The position numbers and the translations under genes were made by a program. Source: JAMCRM01 sp041685075 (lineage in GTDB: Bacteria > Acidobacteriota > Terriglobia > Bryobacterales > Bryobacteraceae). Taken from it: a DNA stretch of 27,961 bases. The notes below the pieces were generated by a model. The model had not been told where the DNA came from and ran no database searches. It worked only from the letters and a program-made list of their open reading frames with translations. Of the stretch, positions 15,219-22,651 are shown piece by piece. Position 1 is the stretch's first letter, and the number at the start of each line of letters is the position of its first letter. The stretch is taken from the NCBI GenBank assembly GCA_041685075.1, contig JAWLGN010000036.1, positions 1 to 27,961 on the forward strand, written 5' to 3'.

Positions 15219-16412
15219 GTGAAGGAGAGGCACATCATTCTGCGCTCGATCGGCGGTTCTGGAGCCGCGGGGCTTCACGCACCGTCTGTGGAGGCGGCAG
15301 GAGCAGCCCCGGCGCCGGTGGCGCTGGCGGTGGACGTGGAGGAAGTGGAGCGCCGGGAGTTGGCGCGAATCGCCCGCAACCGGGATGTGGTGGCAATAGC
15401 CCGGGCGATGCCGATGAAGTTGGTGGAACCGGTGGAAAGGGCGGCGACCCCGATGGCGAGCGGCGGCGTGGCCTGGGGGATATCGGCCGTGCGGGCGGAT
15501 ACCAGCCCGTTCACCGGCGATGGCATGGTGGTGGCGGTCCTCGATACCGGCATCGCCAGGGATCACGAGGCCTTCGCCGGCGTCACTTTGGTGGAAAAAG
15601 ACTTCACCGGCTGCGGCAACGGCGACAGCGAGGGGCATGGCACGCACTGCGCGGGGACGATTTTCGGACGGGACGTCAACAACCAGCGCATCGGCGTTGC
15701 GCGGGGCGTGAGGAAGGCCCTGATCGGCAAAGTGCTCGGCTCGCAAGGCAGCGGGAGCGACGTGATCGTATCGGCCATCAACTGGGCGGTGGATGAAGGC
15801 GCGAACGTCATATCCATGTCGCTGGGAATGGACTACCCGGGCTTCGTGGAGTTGCTGAAGGAGGAGTACGGCCTCCCGCTGCCGGTGGCGGCATCCCGGG
15901 CACTGGAGGGCTACCGGCAAAACGTGCTGCTGTTCGAGCGCGTGGCTGCGATGGTCCGGCAGCTTGCGGCCTTCCGCCAATCCTGCCTGATCGTGGCGGC
16001 CGCGGGCAACGAAAGCATGCGCGACGAAGATCCGGATTTCGAGGTGGGGGTGAGCCCGCCGGCCGTCTCGGAGGGCAATATCAGCGTGGGCGCGCTCGGC
16101 GCCGGGAACGGAGGCGGTCTGCGGATAGCAGATTTTTCGAATACCGGCGCCATGCTCTCGGCCCCTGGCGTGAGTATCCTCTCCGCCGGCCAGCCGCCGG
16201 ACGGTTTCGCGCTTATGAGCGGCACCAGCATGGCCACGCCGCACGCCGTGGGGGTCGCCGCGCTATGGGGCGAAAAACTCCAGCGGATGGGGATGCTGAA
16301 CACGCCCAACTGGAGCGGGCAACTGTTGGCGAGCTGCGTGACGGCCGGGTTGGCAACGCCCTTCGACCCCACGGACGTCGGCGCCGGCCTCGTACAGGCG
16401 CCGCAGAACTGA
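15219..16412 (+). CDS. Subtilisin-like serine protease (S8)
   Basis: A 397-residue protein with a complete S8 triad: Asp109 (AVLDTGIA), His140 (GHGTHCAGT) and Ser337 (SGTSMATPHAVG), plus the oxyanion Asn264 (AAGNES). Residues 35-72 (LAVDVEEVERRELARIARNRDVVAIARAMPMKLVEP) resemble an I9-type propeptide, with possible processing near 75-90. About 205-255 is a Leu/Glu-rich insertion before the oxyanion strand, longer than in subtilisin. The start is GTG 15219 with AAGGAGG (15204-15210) 8 nt upstream; an upstream in-frame ATG at 15186 would overlap that site. No signal peptide is visible at either start, so it may be intracellular or leave by another route. It follows an NtrC-type regulator and a possible sigma-54 promoter. 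Confidence 0.93.
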   Translation: MKERHIILRSIGGSGAAGLHAPSVEAAGAAPAPVALAVDVEEVERRELARIARNRDVVAIARAMPMKLVEPVERAATPMASGGVAWGISAVRADTSPFTGDGMVVAVLDTGIARDHEAFAGVTLVEKDFTGCGNGDSEGHGTHCAGTIFGRDVNNQRIGVARGVRKALIGKVLGSQGSGSDVIVSAINWAVDEGANVISMSLGMDYPGFVELLKEEYGLPLPVAASRALEGYRQNVLLFERVAAMVRQLAAFRQSCLIVAAAGNESMRDEDPDFEVGVSPPAVSEGNISVGALGAGNGGGLRIADFSNTGAMLSAPGVSILSAGQPPDGFALMSGTSMATPHAVGVAALWGEKLQRMGMLNTPNWSGQLLASCVTAGLATPFDPTDVGAGLVQAPQN

Positions 16413-16437
16413 GTGGATCGCGCGGCGCCGGGGCCGC

Positions 16438-16461
16438 AAAAAAATTGAAGAAATAATTTTC
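16438..16461. other. AT-rich patch with inverted repeat before the NfrB-like gene
   Basis: An A8 run (16438-16445) leads into AAAATT (16442-16447), eight bases, then AATTTT (16456-16461), a perfect 6-bp inverted repeat. It stands out from the surrounding GC-rich DNA and lies 31 nt before the ATG at 16493. It could be a UP element or regulator site. A TTGAAG at 16446 has no -10 box at normal spacing, so I do not call a promoter. Confidence 0.3.
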
Positions 16462-16492
16462 CCTCCTGACCCACTAAATCTTTGCCCCCGAG

Positions 16493-18301
16493 ATGACCGG
16501 TCAGGAGTGGCTGGGCGTCATCCTCGTCTACAGTCTGGCGTTGTGGGTGGTGCTTAGCGGGCTGGATGACCTCTTTCTGCAGTCGGCGTACGTCTGGCTG
16601 AGGTTCCGGGGAGTGCGCGTATTGCGGGAACCTTCCGAACGCGAACTCGCCCGTGTCCGCCAGAAGCGCATCGCCGTGCTTGTGCCGATGTGGCACGAGG
16701 ACGGCGTGGCGCGCCACATGCTGGAGCACAACCTGGCGGCCGTACGCTACGCGGCGTGGGATTTCTTCGTGGGAGTCTACCCGAACGATCCGCGCACGGC
16801 GGAGGCGGTGGAAGCGGTCGCCGCGCGGTTCGCGAATGTCCACCTGGCCATGTGCCCGCATCCGGGACCCACGTCGAAGGCCGACTGTCTCAACTGGATC
16901 TACCGCGAGGTGGCTGGTTATGAGAGCCGCGGCGGGGAGCGGTTCGAGGCGGTGGTGATCCATGACGCCGAGGACCTGATCCACCCGGAATCGCTGCGGC
17001 TCATCAACTACTACCTGGAAAGCTACGACATGGTGCAGGTGCCGGTGCTGCCGCTGGCCACTCCGCCCGGCGAATTCACCCACGGGCTGTATTGCGATGA
17101 GTTCGCCGAATACCAGAGCAAGGACATTCCGGTGCGGCAGTACCTGGGGGGCTTCATCGCTTCGAACGGCGTCGGGACAGGGTTCTCGCGCGAGGTGCTG
17201 GAGGCCTTGCGGGAGAATAGCGGGCGCATCTTCGACCCCGACAGCCTGACCGAGGACTACGACGCGGGGCTCCGCATTCACGCCATGGGGCGGCCGCAGG
17301 TATTCATTCCCATCCGGCACGACGCCGCGGGACCGGTGGCTACCCGGGAGTATTTCCCGCGCTCGTTTGCGGCAGCCGTGCGGCAGCGCACCCGGTGGGT
17401 GATGGGAATCTCGCTGCAAGGTTGGGAGCGGCACGGCTGGAGGGCCCCGGCGCGCCAGTGGTACTGGCTATGGCGCGACCGCAAGGGATTGTTGGGCAAC
17501 CTGCTGACGCCGTTGATGAACGTGCTGCTCTTCTGGGGCGCCGCGGAGTGGCTATGGGGCCTGTCGGGCGAAGGTCACCTGGTGGGAACCATCTGGCATT
17601 ACCCCGGGATGCCGGAGTTCTGCGCCTGCATGATGGGAATCTCCGCTCTGCAACTCACTATCCGAACGGACTGTGCGCGGCGGCTCTATGGGGCGCGGTT
17701 TGCGGCGCTTGCGCCGGTGCGGGCATTCTTCGGCAACCTGGTGAACTGCCTGGCGACACTCCAGGCGCTGGAGCGCTACTTCGCCGCGAAGCTGCGAGGC
17801 GTGCCGCTCGAGTGGTTGAAGACCGACCATCTCTATCCCGCGCGCGCGGCGCTGCTGGCACACAAGCGACGGCTGGGCGAGATCCTGGTGTCCGTGGGTC
17901 ACCTGCGGCAGGCGGAGCTGGAGGCAGCACTAGGGGCGTGCCGGCCGGGCGAGCGCCTGGGCGAGTACCTGGTCCGCACGGGCCGCATCACCGAAAACCA
18001 GCTATACCGCGCGTTGAGCACCCAGCAGAGCGTGCCGCTGGCGACTCCGGACGAAGTCTTCGCGCCCGCCCTGGTTCCGCTGCCCGAGGCGTTGGCGCGA
18101 AAGTGGAGCGTGGTGCCGGTGGCCATGTTGCCGGGCCAACTGTGCGTGGCCGGCCCGGAGTTGCCCTCCGAGGAGATGACCTGGGAGCTGAAACCCTACT
18201 GCCCCGGCGAGCTGCGCTTCCAGCTCATCACCCCGACGCATTACCGCAAGCTGGTGCAACGCTATCTGAGTGCTGAAGCCAGCCTTCGTCAGGTCCTGTA
18301 A
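16493..18301 (+). CDS. NfrB-like inner-membrane glycosyltransferase (GT2) with C-terminal MshEN domain
   Basis: A 602-residue protein with NfrB architecture. One membrane helix is near 8-30. A GT2 domain follows with VPMWHEDGV, HDAED (158-162, nucleotide-sugar/metal site), TEDYDAGLRIH (base region near 253) and QRTRW (298-302), the Q-x-x-R-W motif of processive synthases. More membrane helices lie about 332-425. The tail has two MshEN motifs. The second (488-511: RLG at the start, G497, L504, AL, final Q511) fits the c-di-GMP consensus fully. The first (460-483) fits except Cys for the last Gln. E. coli NfrB is reported to be a c-di-GMP-controlled exopolysaccharide synthase used by phage N4 with NfrA. 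No nfrA lies nearby. Its 3' end overlaps argJ by 13 bases. Confidence 0.9.
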   Translation: MTGQEWLGVILVYSLALWVVLSGLDDLFLQSAYVWLRFRGVRVLREPSERELARVRQKRIAVLVPMWHEDGVARHMLEHNLAAVRYAAWDFFVGVYPNDPRTAEAVEAVAARFANVHLAMCPHPGPTSKADCLNWIYREVAGYESRGGERFEAVVIHDAEDLIHPESLRLINYYLESYDMVQVPVLPLATPPGEFTHGLYCDEFAEYQSKDIPVRQYLGGFIASNGVGTGFSREVLEALRENSGRIFDPDSLTEDYDAGLRIHAMGRPQVFIPIRHDAAGPVATREYFPRSFAAAVRQRTRWVMGISLQGWERHGWRAPARQWYWLWRDRKGLLGNLLTPLMNVLLFWGAAEWLWGLSGEGHLVGTIWHYPGMPEFCACMMGISALQLTIRTDCARRLYGARFAALAPVRAFFGNLVNCLATLQALERYFAAKLRGVPLEWLKTDHLYPARAALLAHKRRLGEILVSVGHLRQAELEAALGACRPGERLGEYLVRTGRITENQLYRALSTQQSVPLATPDEVFAPALVPLPEALARKWSVVPVAMLPGQLCVAGPELPSEEMTWELKPYCPGELRFQLITPTHYRKLVQRYLSAEASLRQVL

Positions 18302-19467
18302 CTGGCGTTGATCCGGATATAGTCTTCGGTGAAATCGCAGGTCCAGAAGCGCGTCTGGCCTTTGCCCTTGCCTCGGATGGTGAACTGGATGAGGCACTCG
18401 CGCTCATCGAGCCGCGCCTTCAGTTCGGCTTCGGAGAACTCGGCGGCAAGGCCTCCGCGGCATACCGGGACGCCTTGCATATCGATGTCCACCTTGGCGG
18501 GATCGAAAGGCACACCGGCGATGCCGGCCGCCGAGAGCACGCGGCCCCAGTTGGGATCGGAACCGGCGATGGCGGTCTTCACCAGAGGGGAGTTGGCGAT
18601 GGCGCGGGCGATGCGGGCGGCAGCCAGATCGGAAGGCGCGCCGGAGACCAGGATGGTGATGAGCTTGCGCGCGCCTTCGCCGTCGCGGGCGATGGCGCGG
18701 GCCAGGTCTTCGGCGACCTCCGCCACGGCCTCTTCGAACTCCCGGAGTTCGCCCGTATCGGGCCGCGTGCCGGAGGCGCCGTTGGCGAGCAGCGCCAGGG
18801 TATCGTTGGTCGAGGTATCGCCGTCCACCGAGATGCGGTTATAGCTGCGCTCGGCCGAACGCTTCAGGATGCCGCGCAGGATAGCGGGCGGGATGTTGGC
18901 GTCGGTCAGGATGAATCCCAGGGTGGTGGCCATCAGGGGCTGGATCATGCCGGAGCCCTTGGTCATGCCGGCGATGCGCACCACGCCACGGCGAAAGCGC
19001 AGTTCGCGGAAGGCTTCCTTGGGGGTGGTATCGGTGGTCATGATGGCACGGGCCACGTCGCTGAAGCGGTCCTCGGCGAGACCCTCGACCAGCTTGGGCA
19101 GGGCGTTGACGATGAGGGCGGGATCGAGTTCCACCCCGATGACGCCGGTAGAGGCCGGCAGCACCTGGTGGGGAGGCAGTTTCAGCAGCTTGCCGGCGGC
19201 GCGGCAGCAGGCGTGCACGACGGCTTCCCCCGTGCGGGTGGCGCAGTTGGCGTTACCGGCGTTCACCAGGATGGCCCCGACCAGGCCCTTGGCAGCCTTC
19301 AGGTGCTGGCGCGCCAGCCGCACCGGGGCGGCCTGAACGCGGTTGGTGGTGAACACGGCGGCCGCGGTGGCCGGAAGGCCCGATACGATGAGGGCCAGGT
19401 CGTCGCGCGGGTCCTGGCGAATTCCGGCGTAGGTAGCGGCGTAACGGTATCCGAGCGGCAGATTCAT
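18289..19467 (-). CDS. argJ: Bifunctional glutamate N-acetyltransferase / ornithine acetyltransferase
   Basis: ArgJ moves the acetyl group from N-acetylornithine to glutamate, recycling acetyl groups in arginine synthesis; some members also use acetyl-CoA. The 392-residue protein has VFTTNRVQAAPV, NAGNANCATG-like NAGNANCATRTGE, the oxyanion STGVIG (106-111), TTDTTPK, and the self-cleavage site in TKGSGMIQPLMATTLGF, where Thr181 would become the N-terminal nucleophile of the beta chain. DGDTSTNDT and GSDPNWGRVL are further signatures. Its ATG overlaps the fmt stop (ATGA), making it the last gene of aroC-def-fmt-argJ. The 3' end overlaps the convergent NfrB-like gene by 13 bases. Confidence 0.96.
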   Translation of the reverse strand: MNLPLGYRYAATYAGIRQDPRDDLALIVSGLPATAAAVFTTNRVQAAPVRLARQHLKAAKGLVGAILVNAGNANCATRTGEAVVHACCRAAGKLLKLPPHQVLPASTGVIGVELDPALIVNALPKLVEGLAEDRFSDVARAIMTTDTTPKEAFRELRFRRGVVRIAGMTKGSGMIQPLMATTLGFILTDANIPPAILRGILKRSAERSYNRISVDGDTSTNDTLALLANGASGTRPDTGELREFEEAVAEVAEDLARAIARDGEGARKLITILVSGAPSDLAAARIARAIANSPLVKTAIAGSDPNWGRVLSAAGIAGVPFDPAKVDIDMQGVPVCRGGLAAEFSEAELKARLDERECLIQFTIRGKGKGQTRFWTCDFTEDYIRINASYRT

Positions 19468-20390
19468 AGCGGTATGGGTTCGTTTGCGGGCAGGCGCAGG
19501 CCGTTGGCGAAATCGACCGCGCTCATGCGCCTGCGGCCTTCCAGTTGTACTTCCAGGAGTTCCAGTGAGGGGCCCAGGCAGCCGGCCCAGAGCCCGTCAC
19601 GGCGCAGCAGGTGCCCGGAGGGCACCTCCGGCGGGCCGGGGGCCGGCCGCGATTTCCAGACGTGCAGGGTGCGCCCGCGGAAACGGGTCCAGGCGCCCGG
19701 CCAGGGCTGAAAACCGCGCACGCGATTGTGGATGGCTCGGGCGGGCTGGCGCCAATCGATGAGGCCGTCTTCCTTCTTGAGAATCGGGGCCAGGGTGGCG
19801 CGGTCGTGGTCCTGGGGGCGCGGAACGATGGTTCCGGCCTCAAGGCCCTCGAGCGTGCGGACCAGCAGATCCGCCCCCATCACGGCCAGGCGCGCGGAGA
19901 GTTCCACGGCGGTCTCTTCGGGGCCGATTTCGGTGGATTCGGCCAGCAGGATGTCGCCCGTATCGAGGCCCGCGTCGATTTTCATGGTGGTGACGCCGGT
20001 GGTGGTCTCACCGTTGGCGATGGCCCACTGGATGGGCGCGGCGCCGCGGTACTTGGGCAGCAGGGAAGCGTGCACGTTGATGATGCCGTGGGGCGGAATA
20101 TCAATGACGCTCTGGGGGATGATCTGGCCGAAGCCGACGACGACCATGGCGTCAGGCGCGACGGCGGCCAAGTGCGCCACGGCCTCGGGCCGGCGGATAC
20201 GTTCGGGCTGATAGACCGGCAGGTTGAGCCGCAGGGCGGCCTCTTTCACCGGCGAGGCCGCCGTTTTGCCGCCGCGCCCCTTGGGGCGGTCCGGCTGGGT
20301 GACCACTTCCAGCACCCGGTGGCCCGCCTCCACCACGCGCTCCAGCGTGGGAACGGCAAACGCCGGGGTGCCTAGATAGACCAACCGCAC
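19464..20390 (-). CDS. fmt: Methionyl-tRNA formyltransferase
   Basis: Fmt formylates Met-tRNA(fMet) using 10-formyl-THF, which is needed for normal translation initiation. The 308-residue protein starts MRLVYLGTPAFAVPTLE and has TQPDRPKGRG, VVGFGQIIP, the catalytic segment NVHASLLPKYRGAAPIQWA and the conserved MKIDAGLDTGDIL with the active-site Asp. The C-terminal tRNA-binding domain includes FQPWPGAWT. The start codon is GTG at 20390, 10 bp after the def stop. def and fmt are adjacent in many bacteria because they carry out paired steps: formylation of the initiator tRNA and removal of the formyl group. Confidence 0.96.
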   Translation of the reverse strand: MRLVYLGTPAFAVPTLERVVEAGHRVLEVVTQPDRPKGRGGKTAASPVKEAALRLNLPVYQPERIRRPEAVAHLAAVAPDAMVVVGFGQIIPQSVIDIPPHGIINVHASLLPKYRGAAPIQWAIANGETTTGVTTMKIDAGLDTGDILLAESTEIGPEETAVELSARLAVMGADLLVRTLEGLEAGTIVPRPQDHDRATLAPILKKEDGLIDWRQPARAIHNRVRGFQPWPGAWTRFRGRTLHVWKSRPAPGPPEVPSGHLLRRDGLWAGCLGPSLELLEVQLEGRRRMSAVDFANGLRLPANEPIPL

Positions 20391-20400
20391 GGAGGCCGGC

Positions 20401-20916
20401 TCAGCTCCATTCTCCGGCTTTCATGAGCTTGCGCACCTTGCGCCGGATCAGGTCGCGCTTCAGCACACTGATGTGGCTGATGTACAGGCGGCCGAACAGG
20501 TGGTCGGTCTCATGCATGAAGGCGCGGGCCAGCAGGTCTTCACCGGTCATCTCGAACCACTCGCCCTGGATGTTCTGGGCGCGCAGGGTGACACGCCGGG
20601 GGCGCTTGACCTGCTCGCGGAAGCCCGGGATGGAGAGACATCCTTCCTCGCCCTGCTGCCGGCCCTCGGTCCGGATGATGGTGGGGTTGATGAGCACCAG
20701 TTTCTGGCCGTCGTCTTCACCGTTGGAGGTGTCGATCACCGCGATTTTGCGCGAGAAACCGATCTGCGGAGCGGCCAGTCCCACGCCCTTGGCGGCGTAC
20801 ATGGATTCAAACATGTCGTCGATGAACTGGCGCAGCTCCGGGGTATCGAATTCGGTGACCTCTTCGGCCTCCTTCTCGAGCACTGGGTCGCCATACTTGA
20901 CGATGGGGTAAACCAT
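20401..20916 (-). CDS. def: Peptide deformylase
   Basis: Def removes the N-formyl group from nascent proteins with a metal-bound water. The 171-residue protein has all three motifs: GVGLAAPQIG (44-53), EEGCLSIPG (90-98, metal ligand Cys93) and HETDHL (135-140, ligands His135 and His139, catalytic Glu136). The final ~20 residues are basic. The ATG at 20916 lies 1 bp after the aroC stop and the stop lies 10 bp before fmt, so it is the second gene of the operon. Confidence 0.97.
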   Translation of the reverse strand: MVYPIVKYGDPVLEKEAEEVTEFDTPELRQFIDDMFESMYAAKGVGLAAPQIGFSRKIAVIDTSNGEDDGQKLVLINPTIIRTEGRQQGEEGCLSIPGFREQVKRPRRVTLRAQNIQGEWFEMTGEDLLARAFMHETDHLFGRLYISHISVLKRDLIRRKVRKLMKAGEWS

Positions 20917-20917
20917 A

Positions 20918-22090
20918 CTAAAAACTCTTCACCTGTTCGATGTAGCCTTCGAAATTACGGCGCGTTTCGACGAGCGAGTCGCCGCCGAATTTTTCCAGGA
21001 AGGCCTGGGCCAGCACCAGGGCGGTCATGGCTTCGCCGACCACGCCGGCGGCGGGGATAACGGCCACGTCGGAGCGCTCGTAGGCGGCGAGCGCGGGCTG
21101 GCGCGTGACCAGGTCCACGGATTCGAGCGGCCGGCGCAAGGTGGAGATGGGCTTGAGCAGCCCGCGCACCACCACGTCCTGGCCATTGGTCATGCCACCT
21201 TCGAGGCCACCGGCGCGGTTGGCGCCGCGTTCGAAGCGCCGGGCGGCGGCGTTGTAGTGAATCGTATCCTGGACCTTCGAGCCGAAGCTGGCGGCGCCCT
21301 CGGCGGCCAACCCGATCTCGACTCCCTTCACCGCCTGGATGGAAACGATGGCCTGGGCCAGGCGCCCGTCCAGCCGCTTGTCCCAGGCGATGTGGGAGCC
21401 CAGGCCGGGTGGCACGTTGTGCGCCACCACTTCGAAAACCCCGCCGATGGTGTCGCCGGTCCGATAGGCCTGGTCCACCACTTCCTTCATGCGGCGTTCC
21501 GTGTCGGCGTCCACGCAGTTGAGCAGGACTTCATCGCGCGCGGCCAGGGCGGCGATCTCTTCCCAAGCGGCGGGGCGCTCCAGCCGCACCGGCCCGACCG
21601 CCACCACGTGGCTTAGCACCTGGATTTCGAACTGCGCGAGCAGCGCCTTGGCGAGCGCCCCTAGGGCCACGCGCGCGGTGGTTTCGCGGGCGCTGGCGCG
21701 CTCCAGAATGTAACGCGCGTCGTGAAAGTTGTACTTGAGGACACCGGCGAGATCGGCATGTCCGGGGCGGGGACGGGTGACGGGCTTGCGCCGGTCTTCC
21801 CCGCCCTGGGTGTCCTCCACCGGCAGGGCTTCGGTCCAATTGGCCCAGTCGCGATTGCGGATCAGGACGGCGATGGGGGCGCCGATGGTGATGGAGTGGC
21901 GGACGCCGGCGACGATTTCGGCGCAATCGGTTTCAATCTTCATGCGGCCGCCGCGGCCGAATCCCTGCTGGCGGCGCCACAGCTCCCGGTTGACGGCGTC
22001 GAGGGAAATCGGCACGCCCGCGGGCAATCCCGTGAGGGTGGCTACCAGGCACTCGCCGTGTGACTCGCCGGCCGTTTCGAATCGCAGCAT
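20918..22090 (-). CDS. aroC: Chorismate synthase
   Basis: AroC makes chorismate from EPSP with reduced FMN, the last shikimate-pathway step. Signatures are MLRFETAGESHGECL, RPGHADLAGVLKY, ERASARETTARVALG, IGGVFEVVAHNVPPGLGS, and GGMTNGQDVVVRG. I start at ATG 22090 because homologues begin MLRF.TAGESHG. An in-frame ATG at 22102 would add four residues (MKFC). Neither has a clear ribosome-binding site. TACGAT lies 10 nt before 22090 and could be a -10 box. It is the first gene of aroC-def-fmt-argJ and is divergent from the DinB-like gene, sharing a short promoter region. Confidence 0.95.
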   Translation of the reverse strand: MLRFETAGESHGECLVATLTGLPAGVPISLDAVNRELWRRQQGFGRGGRMKIETDCAEIVAGVRHSITIGAPIAVLIRNRDWANWTEALPVEDTQGGEDRRKPVTRPRPGHADLAGVLKYNFHDARYILERASARETTARVALGALAKALLAQFEIQVLSHVVAVGPVRLERPAAWEEIAALAARDEVLLNCVDADTERRMKEVVDQAYRTGDTIGGVFEVVAHNVPPGLGSHIAWDKRLDGRLAQAIVSIQAVKGVEIGLAAEGAASFGSKVQDTIHYNAAARRFERGANRAGGLEGGMTNGQDVVVRGLLKPISTLRRPLESVDLVTRQPALAAYERSDVAVIPAAGVVGEAMTALVLAQAFLEKFGGDSLVETRRNFEGYIEQVKSF

Positions 22091-22129
22091 GCAAAATTTC
22101 ATCGTAACAAAACGCGCAGCCTAGCCGGG

Positions 22130-22135
22130 TATAGT
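22130..22135 (+). promoter_or_regulatory. Putative -10 box (TATAGT) 6 nt before the 22142 start
   Basis: TATAGT is followed by GGGAGC and then the ATG at 22142. A start site 6-7 nt downstream would fall at the ATG, giving a leaderless message. GGGAG in the gap could serve as a weak ribosome-binding site if transcription begins further upstream. Confidence 0.4.
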
Positions 22136-22141
22136 GGGAGC

Positions 22142-22642
22142 ATGAGTGAGATCGAAGCCTGGTTGAGGGGACCCGTGGAGGGCGTAGATCCGTTGTTGGC
22201 GCCGGTGCTGTACGCGTTTCAGCAGGCTCGTGAGGACCTGGCGCGCCACACAGAGGGGCTGACATCAGAGCAGTTGTGGGCGCGGCCCTACGGGCTGGGG
22301 CCGGCGGGTTTCCACCTGCGGCACATTGCCGGCAGCGTGGACCGCCTCATGACCTATGCCCAGGGGCGGCAACTCAGCGAGGAGCAGTTGACCGCCGCGA
22401 GGACCGAGATGGAGCCGGGCGCGGGGCGAGAGGAGTTGCTGGCGGGAATGGAGAGGGCGTTCCAGGCGGCCGAGGCGGTGGTCCGTTCGCTCGACCCCGC
22501 GAAGCTGGCGGAACCCCGCGAGGTAGGCCGCAAGCGCCTGCCCTCGACCTTGATCGGGGTTCTGACCCACATCGCCGAGCACACCCAACGGCACACGGGA
22601 CAGGCCATCAGCGCGGCGAAGCTGGCGCGGGCAATGGGGTAG
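22142..22642 (+). CDS. DinB-superfamily four-helix protein
   Basis: A 166-residue helical protein of the DinB/YfiT-like fold. Helix 1 holds LLAPVLYAFQQAREDL, then LTSEQLWARPYGLGPAGFHLRHIAGSVDRL with a metal-type His, and near the end VLTHIAEHTQRHTGQ with the His pair typical of these proteins. Three such histidines usually bind a divalent metal. Members include thiol transferases (bacillithiol or mycothiol S-transferases) and damage-induced proteins of unknown function; I cannot choose between these. It is a single gene between divergent aroC and a convergent YfhO-like gene 9 bp away. TATAGT stands 6 nt before the ATG. Confidence 0.87.
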   Translation: MSEIEAWLRGPVEGVDPLLAPVLYAFQQAREDLARHTEGLTSEQLWARPYGLGPAGFHLRHIAGSVDRLMTYAQGRQLSEEQLTAARTEMEPGAGREELLAGMERAFQAAEAVVRSLDPAKLAEPREVGRKRLPSTLIGVLTHIAEHTQRHTGQAISAAKLARAMG

Positions 22643-22651
22643 GACCGGCCG

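Noticed and set aside
16422..16445. GC hairpin (GCGGC...GCCGC) followed by a run of A, resembling a terminator after the subtilase.
   Set aside because: The run is A on the coding strand, not T, so no U tract follows the hairpin; on the minus strand the T run precedes the hairpin. It is not an intrinsic terminator in either direction.
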